From assembly GCF_017833255.1 (NCBI RefSeq), contig NZ_JAFIBU010000001.1, forward strand, positions 2,046,001 through 2,110,000: a stretch of DNA of 64,000 nt, given 5' to 3'. A program made the translations under genes and the position numbers. The DNA comes from Paenibacillus sp. PvR098 (GTDB lineage: Bacteria; Bacillota; Bacilli; Paenibacillales; NBRC-103111). This document shows positions 51,956 to 60,111 of this stretch, piece by piece. Within the stretch, counting starts at the first letter, position 1; each line of letters opens with the position of its first letter. The notes under the pieces were generated by a model. The model did not search any database. It was not told the origin of the DNA and worked only from the letters and a program-made list of their open reading frames with translations.

Positions 51956-53020
51956 ATGAAAAAACTTGTGATTTTGGGCGGTGGCTATGGCGGGTTAACC
52001 GTTGCCAAAGAAATGCTCGATAAGGAATTGCCCCCGGATACGGTCATGATCCTGATAGATCGGATGCCTTATCAAGGACTCAAAACCGAATACTACGCGC
52101 TGGCGGCAGGAACGGTGTCAGACAGGGACATTCGTGTGCAGTTTCCGATCGACCCGAGACTTATTCTGAAGTACGGGGAAGTGCTTTCCGTCGATCCGGA
52201 GCAGAAGGTTGTCCGTTTCAAGAACGATGAGCCATTGTCCTACGACTGGCTTGTCATAGCATTAGGCTGTGTCGACAGGTACCATGGAATTCCGGGAGCG
52301 GAGAAATATTCGCACAGCATCCAGACGCTTTCCTCCACCCGCAAAACGTACCAGAACGCCAACGACACAGCGCCTTATGGCCAAGTGACGATCGTCGGAG
52401 GTGGTCTCAGCGGAGTAGAGATTGCGGCCGAGCTTCGGGAGAGCCGCCCAGATTTGAATATCCGAATCCTGGACCGCGGCGCGAGCATCCTGTCTCCGTT
52501 CCCCCATAAGCTGCAGCTGTATGTCCGTGAATGGATGCTTGAGCATGACATCGAGCTCTGCTCGCACGTCTCGCTAACCCGTTTGGAAGGTGGACTGCTG
52601 TATAACCAGCAGGAAGTCATTCACACGGACATGACCGTCTGGACCGCAGGTATTCAGCCAAGCCCTATCGTACAGAACTTGAATCTGCCCAAAGATGCAC
52701 AAGGACGACTCGTCATCAATGAGTACCATCAGCTGCCTGACTACAACGAGATCTATGTTGTGGGAGACTGCGCAGCCCTTCCCCTTTCACCCAGCGGACA
52801 AGCTGCGGAGGCTCAAGGAGAGCAAGTGGCCGAGGTGCTTCGAGCGGTATGGAAAAACGAAACTCCCCGGCTTGGTAAAATCAAGCTCAAGGGAGTTCTC
52901 GGATCGCTTGGCAAAAAGGCAGGCTTTGGCCTGATGGGCAAGCGGACAATTATGCTAGGAAAGGTTCCGCGCGCTATTAAGTCCGGCGTACTGTGGATGT
53001 CGAAGAAACATTTCGGATAA
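51956..53020 (+). CDS. NAD(P)/FAD-dependent oxidoreductase, YutJ/NDH-2-like
   Basis: A 354-residue type II NADH dehydrogenase-like flavoprotein. FAD site GGGYGGLTVAKEM at residues 8-20, second Rossmann motif IVGGGLSGVEIAAEL, and VVGDCAALP near the C terminus with the FAD-binding Asp. It lacks a long membrane-binding C terminus. In Bacillus subtilis, yutJ lies next to yuzB, as this gene does here, which supports the YutJ assignment. It follows the radical SAM pair by 28 bp, so it may be coexpressed with quinone synthesis. Electron acceptor is unknown, menaquinone being plausible. Confidence 0.88.
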   Translation: MKKLVILGGGYGGLTVAKEMLDKELPPDTVMILIDRMPYQGLKTEYYALAAGTVSDRDIRVQFPIDPRLILKYGEVLSVDPEQKVVRFKNDEPLSYDWLVIALGCVDRYHGIPGAEKYSHSIQTLSSTRKTYQNANDTAPYGQVTIVGGGLSGVEIAAELRESRPDLNIRILDRGASILSPFPHKLQLYVREWMLEHDIELCSHVSLTRLEGGLLYNQQEVIHTDMTVWTAGIQPSPIVQNLNLPKDAQGRLVINEYHQLPDYNEIYVVGDCAALPLSPSGQAAEAQGEQVAEVLRAVWKNETPRLGKIKLKGVLGSLGKKAGFGLMGKRTIMLGKVPRAIKSGVLWMSKKHFG

Positions 53021-53025
53021 TCGCT

Positions 53026-53280
53026 TTATTCGCCCAAGAGATCGAACATCGCTTCGATCTCTTTAATTTTATGAATAATGGCTTGTTCCAGCTCATCGGC
53101 CGTGGCAGCAGCAACGATCTCACCATTAACAAGTGCAAACGGTAAAATGTAGCATTCCCCGCAATTGCCCAAGCAGCCGTATTCAATAACATCGTAGTCG
53201 TCGTTCTGCTCCAATTTTTTGAACAGCTTGTCCGTGCCGTGATGCATATTATTTGTACAAAATTCAATAATAGGTCTCAT
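53026..53280 (-). CDS. yuzB: YuzB family protein (DUF1450)
   Basis: An 84-residue YuzB-type protein: N terminus MRPIIEFCTNNMHHGTD and central GCLGNCGECYILPFALVNGEIV, with Cys residues in FC and GNCGEC that could bind metal or a cluster. The start at 53280 fits the family; a longer frame to 53313 includes a ribosome site and is not real. It is convergent with the YutJ-like gene and divergent from the NifU-like gene, the arrangement found around yutJ-yuzB-yutI in Bacillus. Function is not known. Confidence 0.9.
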   Translation of the reverse strand: MRPIIEFCTNNMHHGTDKLFKKLEQNDDYDVIEYGCLGNCGECYILPFALVNGEIVAAATADELEQAIIHKIKEIEAMFDLLGE

Positions 53281-53359
53281 GGGAGGTAAACACCACCTTA
53301 CAGCCATTTTCATTTTTCGTTGATTGTACTATAATAAGATAAGAAGGGAGATGATGCAA

Positions 53360-53608
53360 ATGAGCGAGAGTACTGAGCAAAGTACAATGTACGATGAGGT
53401 GCTTGAAGTTCTAGATAAACTACGTCCGTTTCTGCAACGCGACGGCGGCGACGTGGAGCTGGTTGACGTGGAGGGTGGCATTGTTAAGCTGAAGCTCGTT
53501 GGAGCATGCGGCAGCTGCCCAAGCTCGACCATTACTCTGAAGGCCGGTATCGAACGCGCACTCTTGGAGGAAGTCGAAGGTGTAGAAGAAGTCGTACAAG
53601 TATTCTAA
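53360..53608 (+). CDS. NifU C-terminal-domain protein (YutI-like Fe-S scaffold)
   Basis: An 82-residue NifU-like protein consisting of the Nfu domain only: [47 protein letters not shown], with the CxxC cluster ligand pair in ACGSCPSS. It is a carrier for Fe-S clusters. Among three near ATGs (53351, 53354, 53360) the last has the best distance from GAAGGGAG. It is divergent from yuzB with about 80 bp between starts. The window's Fe-S enzymes (IspH, MqnE-like proteins) are possible clients. Confidence 0.93.
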   Translation: MSESTEQSTMYDEVLEVLDKLRPFLQRDGGDVELVDVEGGIVKLKLVGACGSCPSSTITLKAGIERALLEEVEGVEEVVQVF

Positions 53609-53638
53609 CGGCTATCTCTAACCATCCGTAACCAAGCG

Positions 53639-53682
53639 AAAGCCCTGAACCCGCGTAATGCGGGCCTTCAGGGCTTTTTTGT
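53639..53682. terminator. Bidirectional terminator
   Basis: Stem AAAGCCCTGAA/TTCAGGGCTTT with inner CCCGC/GCGGG and T-runs on both strands. It serves the NifU-like gene and may also serve the convergent SDR gene. Confidence 0.88.
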
Positions 53683-54462
53683 CGTTCCATTGCCGATAAT
53701 CGCACGAATCGGGTCCAAGCCTCCGGAGATGTCCATAATGTTCCCCGTGATGAAATCCGACCGCTCCTCACACAAGAAGGCGATCACACGGGCAATATCT
53801 TCACCGGTTCCCGGCCGTCCGCGCGGCGATTCGTCATCGTGAATGTGCTCGACCTCATGAATCATCCGCTCTTTATTGTCGCCAACAATATCGCCGGGAC
53901 AAATCATGTTCACCGTGATACCGCTTGCGGCCTCTTCAACCGCCAGTGTCTTGGTGAACGAAACAAGACCCACCTTCGCCGCAGCGTAAACGGCCCGATG
54001 CGGCCACCCGCGAGCTTCCGCTGCATGACCGAAACCAAAATGGATAATGCGGCCCCACTTGCTGTTTCTCATCATTGGGATAACCAGGTGATCGAGATGC
54101 ATCACACCAATCAAATTGCCCTGCATTAAATCGTGGATTTCGTGAGGCTCGTATTCACCAAACAATCGTCGTTCACGAACAAACGGTCCCGCATTATTAA
54201 TCAGAATATCGATCGATCCGAAGCGGCGAACCGTCTCGCTGACTAGCCGCTCCCGATCCTCCTGGCGGGCTACGCTGCCTTGTACGGCTTCGCAGTGTAC
54301 ACCTTTTGAACGGATCTGCTCACAAAGCTCTTCGGCTTCTCGCTTGCTGTTCACATAATTCACCATGATGTTGAACCCTTGATCAGCCAGCAGGAGTGCC
54401 GTCATTTTGCCGAGCCCTTTGGCGCTTCCGGTGATGAGTGCGGTTTTCCGATGCTGCTCCAT
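53668..54462 (-). CDS. Short-chain dehydrogenase/reductase with altered catalytic serine
   Basis: A 264-residue classical SDR. NAD(P)-binding motif TGSAKGLGKMTA at about residues 11-22, NNAGPF, and YAAAK as the Tyr-Lys pair. The position 13 residues before the Tyr, where Ser is expected, is His in IIHFGFGHAAEARGWPHRAVY. This alters the usual Ser-Tyr-Lys set and could mean changed chemistry or a role of neighbouring residues. The rest resembles 3-oxoacyl-ACP reductases. GGGAGG precedes the ATG. Substrate is unknown. Confidence 0.88.
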   Translation of the reverse strand: MEQHRKTALITGSAKGLGKMTALLLADQGFNIMVNYVNSKREAEELCEQIRSKGVHCEAVQGSVARQEDRERLVSETVRRFGSIDILINNAGPFVRERRLFGEYEPHEIHDLMQGNLIGVMHLDHLVIPMMRNSKWGRIIHFGFGHAAEARGWPHRAVYAAAKVGLVSFTKTLAVEEAASGITVNMICPGDIVGDNKERMIHEVEHIHDDESPRGRPGTGEDIARVIAFLCEERSDFITGNIMDISGGLDPIRAIIGNGTTKKP

Positions 54463-54539
54463 GCTCCGTTCCTCCCGGCTTCAGCTTACGTTCCCTTACT
54501 AAATAAAAGTATAGTGGATGCCGGAAAAGGATTCAACTC

Positions 54540-55235
54540 TCAGGGACGGCGGGGCACATAGCGGAAGACCGTCGCGACCGCACGTAACGCCATTTCGCAC
54601 CCTTGTTCCAAATCATGAAGATTTTCCCGTATATCTTCCGTTCCGATCCTTACCCGCTCCCCATATTTCGCCTCGGCCGCCTTCATCAATTCATCCAGTA
54701 AATCCGCATTGATCGTATGAATTTCCATGTTTCTCTGGTTGCGCAGGCGGGAAAGCGGTTCTTTGTACCTCATTTTGAGGTCGTAGAGCCGCTGCTCCAA
54801 ATCGGCGAACAGCTCGTTCTTATGCATATGACGCAGAACAGTAAAGTAAGAAAACCTGGATTTGATCCTTTCCGTCTGCAATGCGAACCGTTCGTTCACG
54901 AAGTGCCCGATCTTATCCAAAACCGCGAATACACGGATCAGCGCATTGTTGTAATAATACAAGTGACGGTGGTAATCCTCAAGCTCCTCAGCAGACATCT
55001 CATCGGTATACAGCTTGGTTACCTTGAGTCCGAAGCGGTTGGCTGCGAATTGACTTTGTTCCAGCTCATCCAGCGCACGAAGGAAGCTTTGGCACCAGAT
55101 GGCGAACCGTCTCTCCTGCGGTGTCTGCCCGGAGGCGGGCGTCACCGTGTTCATGTATTTGCGAATCGCTTGAACTGCTTCCAGCAGCAGGCCTTCGTCC
55201 TTACGCGGCGGCTCGCCGAACATCGCTCTTAGCAT
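54540..55235 (-). CDS. Cthe_2314-type HEPN domain protein
   Basis: A 231-residue, largely helical protein of the Cthe_2314-like HEPN type. The C-terminal part contains RNQRNMEIHTINADLLDEL, in which RNMEIH has the Rx4H form of HEPN ribonucleases. A charged helix with EDYHRHLYYYNNALIRVFAVLDK lies in the middle. HEPN proteins often act in RNA cleavage, toxin or stress systems; no nucleotidyltransferase partner (MNT) is adjacent, so this is not an obvious toxin-antitoxin pair. GGAG precedes the ATG. Family recall is moderate. Confidence 0.7.
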   Translation of the reverse strand: MLRAMFGEPPRKDEGLLLEAVQAIRKYMNTVTPASGQTPQERRFAIWCQSFLRALDELEQSQFAANRFGLKVTKLYTDEMSAEELEDYHRHLYYYNNALIRVFAVLDKIGHFVNERFALQTERIKSRFSYFTVLRHMHKNELFADLEQRLYDLKMRYKEPLSRLRNQRNMEIHTINADLLDELMKAAEAKYGERVRIGTEDIRENLHDLEQGCEMALRAVATVFRYVPRRP

Positions 55236-55298
55236 AACAGATCTCCGTAACGTGTAGGTTTGGTAAGACTAAGTATAACCCAATCTTCCCGATTTCTC

Positions 55299-57059
55299 TT
55301 AAGCAAAATATTCGCTCCAACGCCGATCGACCAGCTCAACGATATCTTCGCGCGGGAATAACTCGTCAGGGTAGCCGGGTTTCATACGCGCGTCGATGAC
55401 AATCGGCAGTTTATAGCCGATATGATGTCGGTTGACTTGCGTACGCGCATAAATATCCCCAGCCGGGTTAAAGCGGGTGAACACAGTCCACAGAAAGGCG
55501 GTTTGATCCCCGGCAATCGATGTGTCATCTGCCAAGATCACAAGCGGCCAATCGCTAAGTTGGTCTCCCGCTTGTTCCGTCAACCGCTGCGGGAGAAGCG
55601 GATCCTCTGTATAAGACGCTCCCGAAACCACCAGACAACCCCGGCAGTACACGGCAAGAGAATCGATTCCCGGCAGAACTCCACTGTTATACACGGCCGG
55701 CAGCTCGCGCTGAGGTTCTCCGACGCCCAGCAGCACAGCTTTGCTTCCATGATTCAAACGGTCTCCCGTATAATCCAGTGTATCATGCGACGTTTGATCG
55801 AATATCAATAAATCGCGATGCGGGTCGAACCTCTCGAGGACCGCTTCGAGAAGCTTGGGGAAGCGATCCAGCTCCACGTTTTGATCGGTAACGATCAAAA
55901 ACTTCGTCAGCGTCAGCTGGCCTTCGCCCAAAATACGGAATGCCGAACCCAGCGCTTCGCGGCTGTAGCTTTCGCGGACGATGGCCGCGGCAAGCGGATG
56001 AAAACCGGTTTCGGCATACGTCCAAAGATCCTTGACGCCCGGCATGGCCATCGGGAAGGCCGGAGACAGCAGACGCTGTAAAAACTCGCCGAGATAGTAG
56101 TCCTCCTGCCGCGGCTTTCCGACGATGGTAGCCGGGTAGATGGCATCCTTGCGGTGCCACATGTGACTGACTTCAAAGACAGGAAAATCGTGCGTGAGCG
56201 AATAGTATCCGTAGTGATCGCCGAACGGCCCCTCGGGACGTCTCAGATGCGGAGGAACCGAGCCGCTGATGGCGAATTCGGCCTCTGCGATCAATCGATG
56301 ACCGCCATGGGGATTTCTTACCATCGGAAGCTTTTGCCCCACAATGAGCGATGTCAGCAGCAGCTCCGGAAGATGCTCAGGCACCGGAGCGATGGCCGAC
56401 GCAATCAAGGCTGGAGGACCACCTAAAAATACGGTGACTGGAAGCGCCATGCCGCGCTTCTCCGCCTCATGGTAATGAAAGCCGCCGCCTTTATGAATTT
56501 GCCAGTGCATTCCTGTTGCCTTCCCGTCATACACCTGCATACGATACATACCCAAGTTATGATGGCCATTGTCCGGATGCTCTGTGTAGACGAGCGGCAG
56601 CGTCACGAACGGTCCTCCGTCCTCCTGCCAGCTAGTTAGAACAGGCAGGCCTGTTAAAGGAGCATCGGTCTTGCATTGCTGCAGTATCGGAGCCGACTCC
56701 GAAGATATATTTTTCATTCCGATTTTGAGCAGATCCACAATCAGCTGCCTCTGCTGCCATATGGCCTTCGGCGTAGGCGGCAAAAGTGTGTCCATAGCGC
56801 CGACAACCTGCTTCATGAGCTGCTCCGGCCGCGGTCCAAAAGCAAGATCCACACGACGGCTCGTTCCAAATAAGTTGGTGACTACAGGGAAATCCGCCCC
56901 CTTCACGTTCGTAAAGAGCAGAGCGGGACCTCCCTCCTCAATCACCCTTCTATGTATCTCCGCGAGCTCCAAATGGGGGTCTACCGGCGCGGATATGACC
57001 TTAAGCTGATTTTCCTTGCGAAGCGCTTCCAGAAACGAACGCAAATTTTCAAACCTCAT
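55299..57059 (-). CDS. UbiD-family decarboxylase (probable menaquinone pathway)
   Basis: A 586-residue prenylated-FMN-dependent decarboxylase. It has NLGMYRMQVYDGKATGMHWQIHKGGGFHY, the E-x-D-E type acidic residues in AEAEFAISGSVPPHLRRPEGPFGDHYGYYS, and PVFEVSHMWHRKDAIYP. The position beside ctaA and 3.4 kb from the MqnE-like genes makes the decarboxylation step of futalosine-type menaquinone synthesis (MqnL type) a good candidate. No ubiX gene is in the window. The start at 57059 (MRFENLRSFLEAL) fits the family; GAAGGGAG lies 13 nt before it. Confidence 0.85.
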   Translation of the reverse strand: MRFENLRSFLEALRKENQLKVISAPVDPHLELAEIHRRVIEEGGPALLFTNVKGADFPVVTNLFGTSRRVDLAFGPRPEQLMKQVVGAMDTLLPPTPKAIWQQRQLIVDLLKIGMKNISSESAPILQQCKTDAPLTGLPVLTSWQEDGGPFVTLPLVYTEHPDNGHHNLGMYRMQVYDGKATGMHWQIHKGGGFHYHEAEKRGMALPVTVFLGGPPALIASAIAPVPEHLPELLLTSLIVGQKLPMVRNPHGGHRLIAEAEFAISGSVPPHLRRPEGPFGDHYGYYSLTHDFPVFEVSHMWHRKDAIYPATIVGKPRQEDYYLGEFLQRLLSPAFPMAMPGVKDLWTYAETGFHPLAAAIVRESYSREALGSAFRILGEGQLTLTKFLIVTDQNVELDRFPKLLEAVLERFDPHRDLLIFDQTSHDTLDYTGDRLNHGSKAVLLGVGEPQRELPAVYNSGVLPGIDSLAVYCRGCLVVSGASYTEDPLLPQRLTEQAGDQLSDWPLVILADDTSIAGDQTAFLWTVFTRFNPAGDIYARTQVNRHHIGYKLPIVIDARMKPGYPDELFPREDIVELVDRRWSEYFA

Positions 57060-57128
57060 GTTCAGTAGTACTCCCTTCAATGTGTCGGTATCGGTGTATC
57101 GGTATTCAGGTCTGAATGAACAGAAGGC

Positions 57129-58076
57129 TTACGGCAGCCTCTGAGCCCCATAAGCCTGAACCTTCCTGTCTTCAGCCGTTTGCATAGAAGTTATAGCTAA
57201 ATAACATAGCACTCCGAACAAACAGGATATCAAAAGAGCGTGCAGCAGGCTGGCCACCAAATAAATGTCGTATCCGATGGAGAGCGTAACGAAGCCGCCG
57301 CTTATAATTTGGGAAATAACCAGTACAAAGGACCACAACGACGCTTGATAAACGCTGCTCCCCGGCCTCGCTTGATTTCGTATGATCAGGAACACGGTAA
57401 GAATAGCCAAACCGAGTAGGGCCGCAGCCACCCGGTGAGTAAATACGATTCCGGTTCCATCCGTCATCTCGGGGATCACTTGTCCGTTACACAGCGGCCA
57501 TCCGATACAACCGCCAACCGACTCGGTGTGGCGCACGAAAGCGCCCAAGTACACAACCATATAACAATACAGCAGGACTCCCCATATAGAAAGCCTCGCT
57601 CCTCGCGAGAGCCTAGTTCCGTCTCCGCGAATCAATGCCTCTCCAAACCTTGTAAACACAAGGTACAGCAGTAAAGTGAAAGCAAAGGAAACCAGCGAGA
57701 ATCCAAAGTGCAGCGCCATCACTAGAGCGGATTGAGGCCAAATGACCGCAAAAGCCCCCAAGATCGCCTGAAGCACCGTGAAAAACATGGCTCCGCCAAC
57801 GTACCATTTGGCATCTTTTCGATTGCTGTATATCCATACCAGAATCGTCGTCGCGAGAAGAATTAACCCGACAACGCCTACGACGAAGCGATGGCTGTAT
57901 TCAATAAACGACTCAATCGTATAAGCCGGTACAAAACGCCCGTTACAAAGCGGCCAATCGTCCCCGCAGCCGCGTCCAGACTCCGTCTTGGTCACCAGCG
58001 CGCCCATCAGCAGAATTAAAAACATGCCAAGCATACTGGCGAAGGAAAGTCGTTTAAGCCATCGTTGTATATTCAT
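57129..58076 (-). CDS. ctaA: Heme A synthase
   Basis: A 315-residue membrane protein with eight predicted membrane segments, the CtaA/COX15 enzyme that oxidises the C8 methyl of heme O to a formyl. Conserved features include TKTESGRGCGDDWPLCNG in the first loop (with paired Cys), EYSHRFVVG with the heme-ligand His, SVGGCIGWPLCNGQVIP as the second Cys pair and FTHRVAAALLG. It supplies heme A for an aa3-type cytochrome oxidase, whose genes are not in the window. A weak ribosome site precedes the ATG. Confidence 0.95.
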   Translation of the reverse strand: MNIQRWLKRLSFASMLGMFLILLMGALVTKTESGRGCGDDWPLCNGRFVPAYTIESFIEYSHRFVVGVVGLILLATTILVWIYSNRKDAKWYVGGAMFFTVLQAILGAFAVIWPQSALVMALHFGFSLVSFAFTLLLYLVFTRFGEALIRGDGTRLSRGARLSIWGVLLYCYMVVYLGAFVRHTESVGGCIGWPLCNGQVIPEMTDGTGIVFTHRVAAALLGLAILTVFLIIRNQARPGSSVYQASLWSFVLVISQIISGGFVTLSIGYDIYLVASLLHALLISCLFGVLCYLAITSMQTAEDRKVQAYGAQRLP

Positions 58077-58232
58077 TTGCTCTTCACATCCGCTTCTTCA
58101 TAAAATCCGACAGTAATAGACAAGACCTAACGTTCCAAATTACATTATAGCGATAATCGCCGGGCAAATCCATGCGGAAATGTTACAAAGCAATGAAGAA
58201 GAAAGATACAGCGAAGGTTAACGAAGCGAGGC

Positions 58233-58269
58233 AAAAAAAATCCTTCCGGAGATTCATTCTCCAGAAGGA
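58233..58269 (-). terminator. Terminator of the thioredoxin gene
   Basis: Stem TCCTTCTGGAG/CTCCGGAAGGA followed by eight T on the minus strand. It covers the last codons' downstream edge. Confidence 0.88.
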
Positions 58270-58279
58270 CGAGAACCAT

Positions 58280-58624
58280 TTACTTCTGCAGCTCGTTCGC
58301 GACGTCAAGGGCACGATCCAAGAACTGCTCGATTTCCTCTCGGTTTTTGCGCAGCTTGCTGACAAAGCGGACAAGCTCCTTGCCGTCCCGGAAAGCGATA
58401 AAGCTGGGAATGCCTAAAATATTCAGCTCGGAGCAGAGGTCCGGCATCTCATCGCGGTCAATATGGATAAAAGTCAGCCGATCTTGATAAGCTTCCTCCA
58501 CCTGAGGCATAAAGGGTTCGATAAAATGGCAGTCCTTGCACCATGTCGCTTTAAACACAGCAATCGTAGGCTTAGATCCGCCAATGATCTCATTAAATCG
58601 TTGTTCTGTCGTAACGTGTTCCAT
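58280..58624 (-). CDS. Thioredoxin-like protein
   Basis: A 114-residue thioredoxin-fold protein with the redox motif WCKDC (ATWCKDCHFIEPFMP) and the cis-Pro region ILGIPSFIAFRDGKELVRFV. The CKDC pair and the Phe/Ile-rich surround differ from CGPC thioredoxins and resemble the YdbP-like group. No signal peptide is present, so it is cytoplasmic. The start at 58624 is chosen because AAAGGCGGTG lies about 6 nt upstream; an earlier frame to 58657 lacks one. It is a single gene between ctaA and a divergent SPFH gene. Confidence 0.92.
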   Translation of the reverse strand: MEHVTTEQRFNEIIGGSKPTIAVFKATWCKDCHFIEPFMPQVEEAYQDRLTFIHIDRDEMPDLCSELNILGIPSFIAFRDGKELVRFVSKLRKNREEIEQFLDRALDVANELQK

Positions 58625-58823
58625 GGAAAGCACCGCCTTTGGTTCGAAGTCAATCATTTGTACATTAACATTATATCACTTATAGCACCCGAAGCATATC
58701 CTGTCAACATTCTACATCTGTCGTCATTTCCATTTTTTTAGGTTTTACATATATTCCTAAAAGTGATATCATAAAAATATCAAAACAGTATTAAATTAAT
58801 TTCAATCTAAGGAGTGCTGTCTT

Positions 58824-59666
58824 ATGAAAGAAAGAAACGCTTGGGTTATTAACGGATTCCTGGGAGTTCTCCTCATACTGGCTATGGAGGTGCTCGGTCT
58901 GATTCTCTTAATTAACGGGTATATTCCGCTCGGAATCGTGTTGATCCTTGCCTCCACGCCGCTGCTTTCAGCGATTACGGTCATACAGCCGAACCAGGCC
59001 ATGGTCGTGACGTTCTTTGGCAGCTATGCCGGAACTATTCGCGAAAGCGGATTGTGGATGACCGTTCCCTTCTCCGTCCGCAAGAAGGTATCGCTCCGCG
59101 TTCGCAACTTCAACAGCGCCAAACTGAAGGTGAACGATATTGAAGGTAATCCGATCGAAATCGCCGCCGTCGTCGTGTTCCGTGTAATCGACTCGGCCAA
59201 AGCTTCGTTTGATGTGGATAATTACGAACAGTTCGTGGAAATCCAAAGCGAAACGGCCCTGCGCCATGTGGCCAATAAATATCCCTATGACGCATTTGAA
59301 GCCAATGGATATTCACTGCGCGGCAACTCTGAGGAAGTGGCCGCAGAGCTCAGTCGCGAGCTGCAAGACCGTCTATCCGTTGCTGGAGTGGAGGTCATGG
59401 AAGCCCGACTGACGCATCTGGCCTACTCGACGGAGATCGCCAGCGCCATGCTCCAGCGTCAGCAGGCAACAGCCATTATTGCAGCGCGCAGTAAGATTGT
59501 GGAGGGCGCCGTAGGCATGGTGCACATGGCCATTGCCCAACTGCAGCAAGAAGGCGTTATCGAGCTTGATGAAGAACGCAAAGCAGCCATGATTAACAAT
59601 CTTCTCGTCGCCATTGTGTCCGACCGTTCCGCCACTCCGGTCATTAATACAGGGAGTTTGTACTAA
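58824..59666 (+). CDS. SPFH/Band 7 domain membrane protein
   Basis: A 280-residue protein with two N-terminal membrane segments (about 8-32 and 34-54), then the SPFH domain: VIQPNQAMVVTFFGSYAGTIRESGLWMTVPF and NDIEGNPIEIAAVVVFRVIDSAKA. A helical C-terminal region (RQQATAIIAARSKIVEGAVGMV) typical of flotillin-like assemblies follows. SPFH proteins organise membrane microdomains and large rings. It is followed at 8 bp by a ribbon-helix-helix protein gene, a pairing that suggests the small protein works with or regulates it. AAGGAG precedes the ATG. Confidence 0.92.
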   Translation: MKERNAWVINGFLGVLLILAMEVLGLILLINGYIPLGIVLILASTPLLSAITVIQPNQAMVVTFFGSYAGTIRESGLWMTVPFSVRKKVSLRVRNFNSAKLKVNDIEGNPIEIAAVVVFRVIDSAKASFDVDNYEQFVEIQSETALRHVANKYPYDAFEANGYSLRGNSEEVAAELSRELQDRLSVAGVEVMEARLTHLAYSTEIASAMLQRQQATAIIAARSKIVEGAVGMVHMAIAQLQQEGVIELDEERKAAMINNLLVAIVSDRSATPVINTGSLY

Positions 59667-59674
59667 AGGGCAGC

Positions 59675-59881
59675 ATGGCCGCGAAAAAAAACTTTCCCCT
59701 GCGGCTCGACCCCAAGCTTTACGAAGTTCTTGAACGATGGGCGGCCGATGATTTCCGCAGCGTGAACAGCCACATTGAGTATTTGCTGCGTGAAGCGGCT
59801 GCCCGTGCCGGGCGGCTGCCCTCGGCCCGGTCCAGAGCTCATGAGCTGCAGGAAATTGATAACGATACGGAGGAGAAATAA
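59675..59881 (+). CDS. Arc-type ribbon-helix-helix protein
   Basis: A 68-residue protein: KNFPLRLDPKLYEVLERWAADDFRSVNSHIEYLLREAAARAGR is an Arc/MetJ-type ribbon-helix-helix with the initial beta-strand that contacts DNA. The tail is acidic (QEIDNDTEEK). The gene lies 8 bp behind the SPFH gene with AAAGGG before its ATG, so they are cotranscribed. It may repress the SPFH operon; no palindromic site was identified. It is not accompanied by a toxin gene. Confidence 0.85.
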   Translation: MAAKKNFPLRLDPKLYEVLERWAADDFRSVNSHIEYLLREAAARAGRLPSARSRAHELQEIDNDTEEK

Positions 59882-59889
59882 TACGCCAT

Positions 59890-59937
59890 CAAAAAGCCCT
59901 CATCTGTCCCAGGCGGAGTCAGATGGGGGTCTTTTTG
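59890..59937 (+). terminator. Terminator of the SPFH operon
   Basis: Stem AAGCCCTCATCTG/CAGATGGGGGTCTT followed by TTTTTG, 10 bp past the ribbon-helix-helix stop. Confidence 0.88.
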
Positions 59938-60050
59938 TGTTCATCAACGATCCATTAGCGGCTTTGACGAATATTTATACGATTACCGCGCATATTAACA
60001 AGAAGGAATTTCCAAGATCTGTTTGGGTATGCATCCGGATTCGTTGCAAT

Positions 60051-60095
60051 AAAAAAATCGCATCGATGCGCCTTTCCCAGGCACACCGATGCGGC
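60051..60095 (-). terminator. Terminator of the copper-amine-oxidase-N lipoprotein gene
   Basis: Stem GCCGCATCGGTGTGCC/GGCGCATCGATGCGA followed by seven T on the minus strand. Confidence 0.88.
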
Positions 60096-60111
60096 TTGAA
60101 ACCCATATCTT

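Noticed and set aside
58172-58417. Plus-strand 81-residue Lys-rich frame
   Set aside because: Antisense to the thioredoxin gene and its terminator; no ribosome site.
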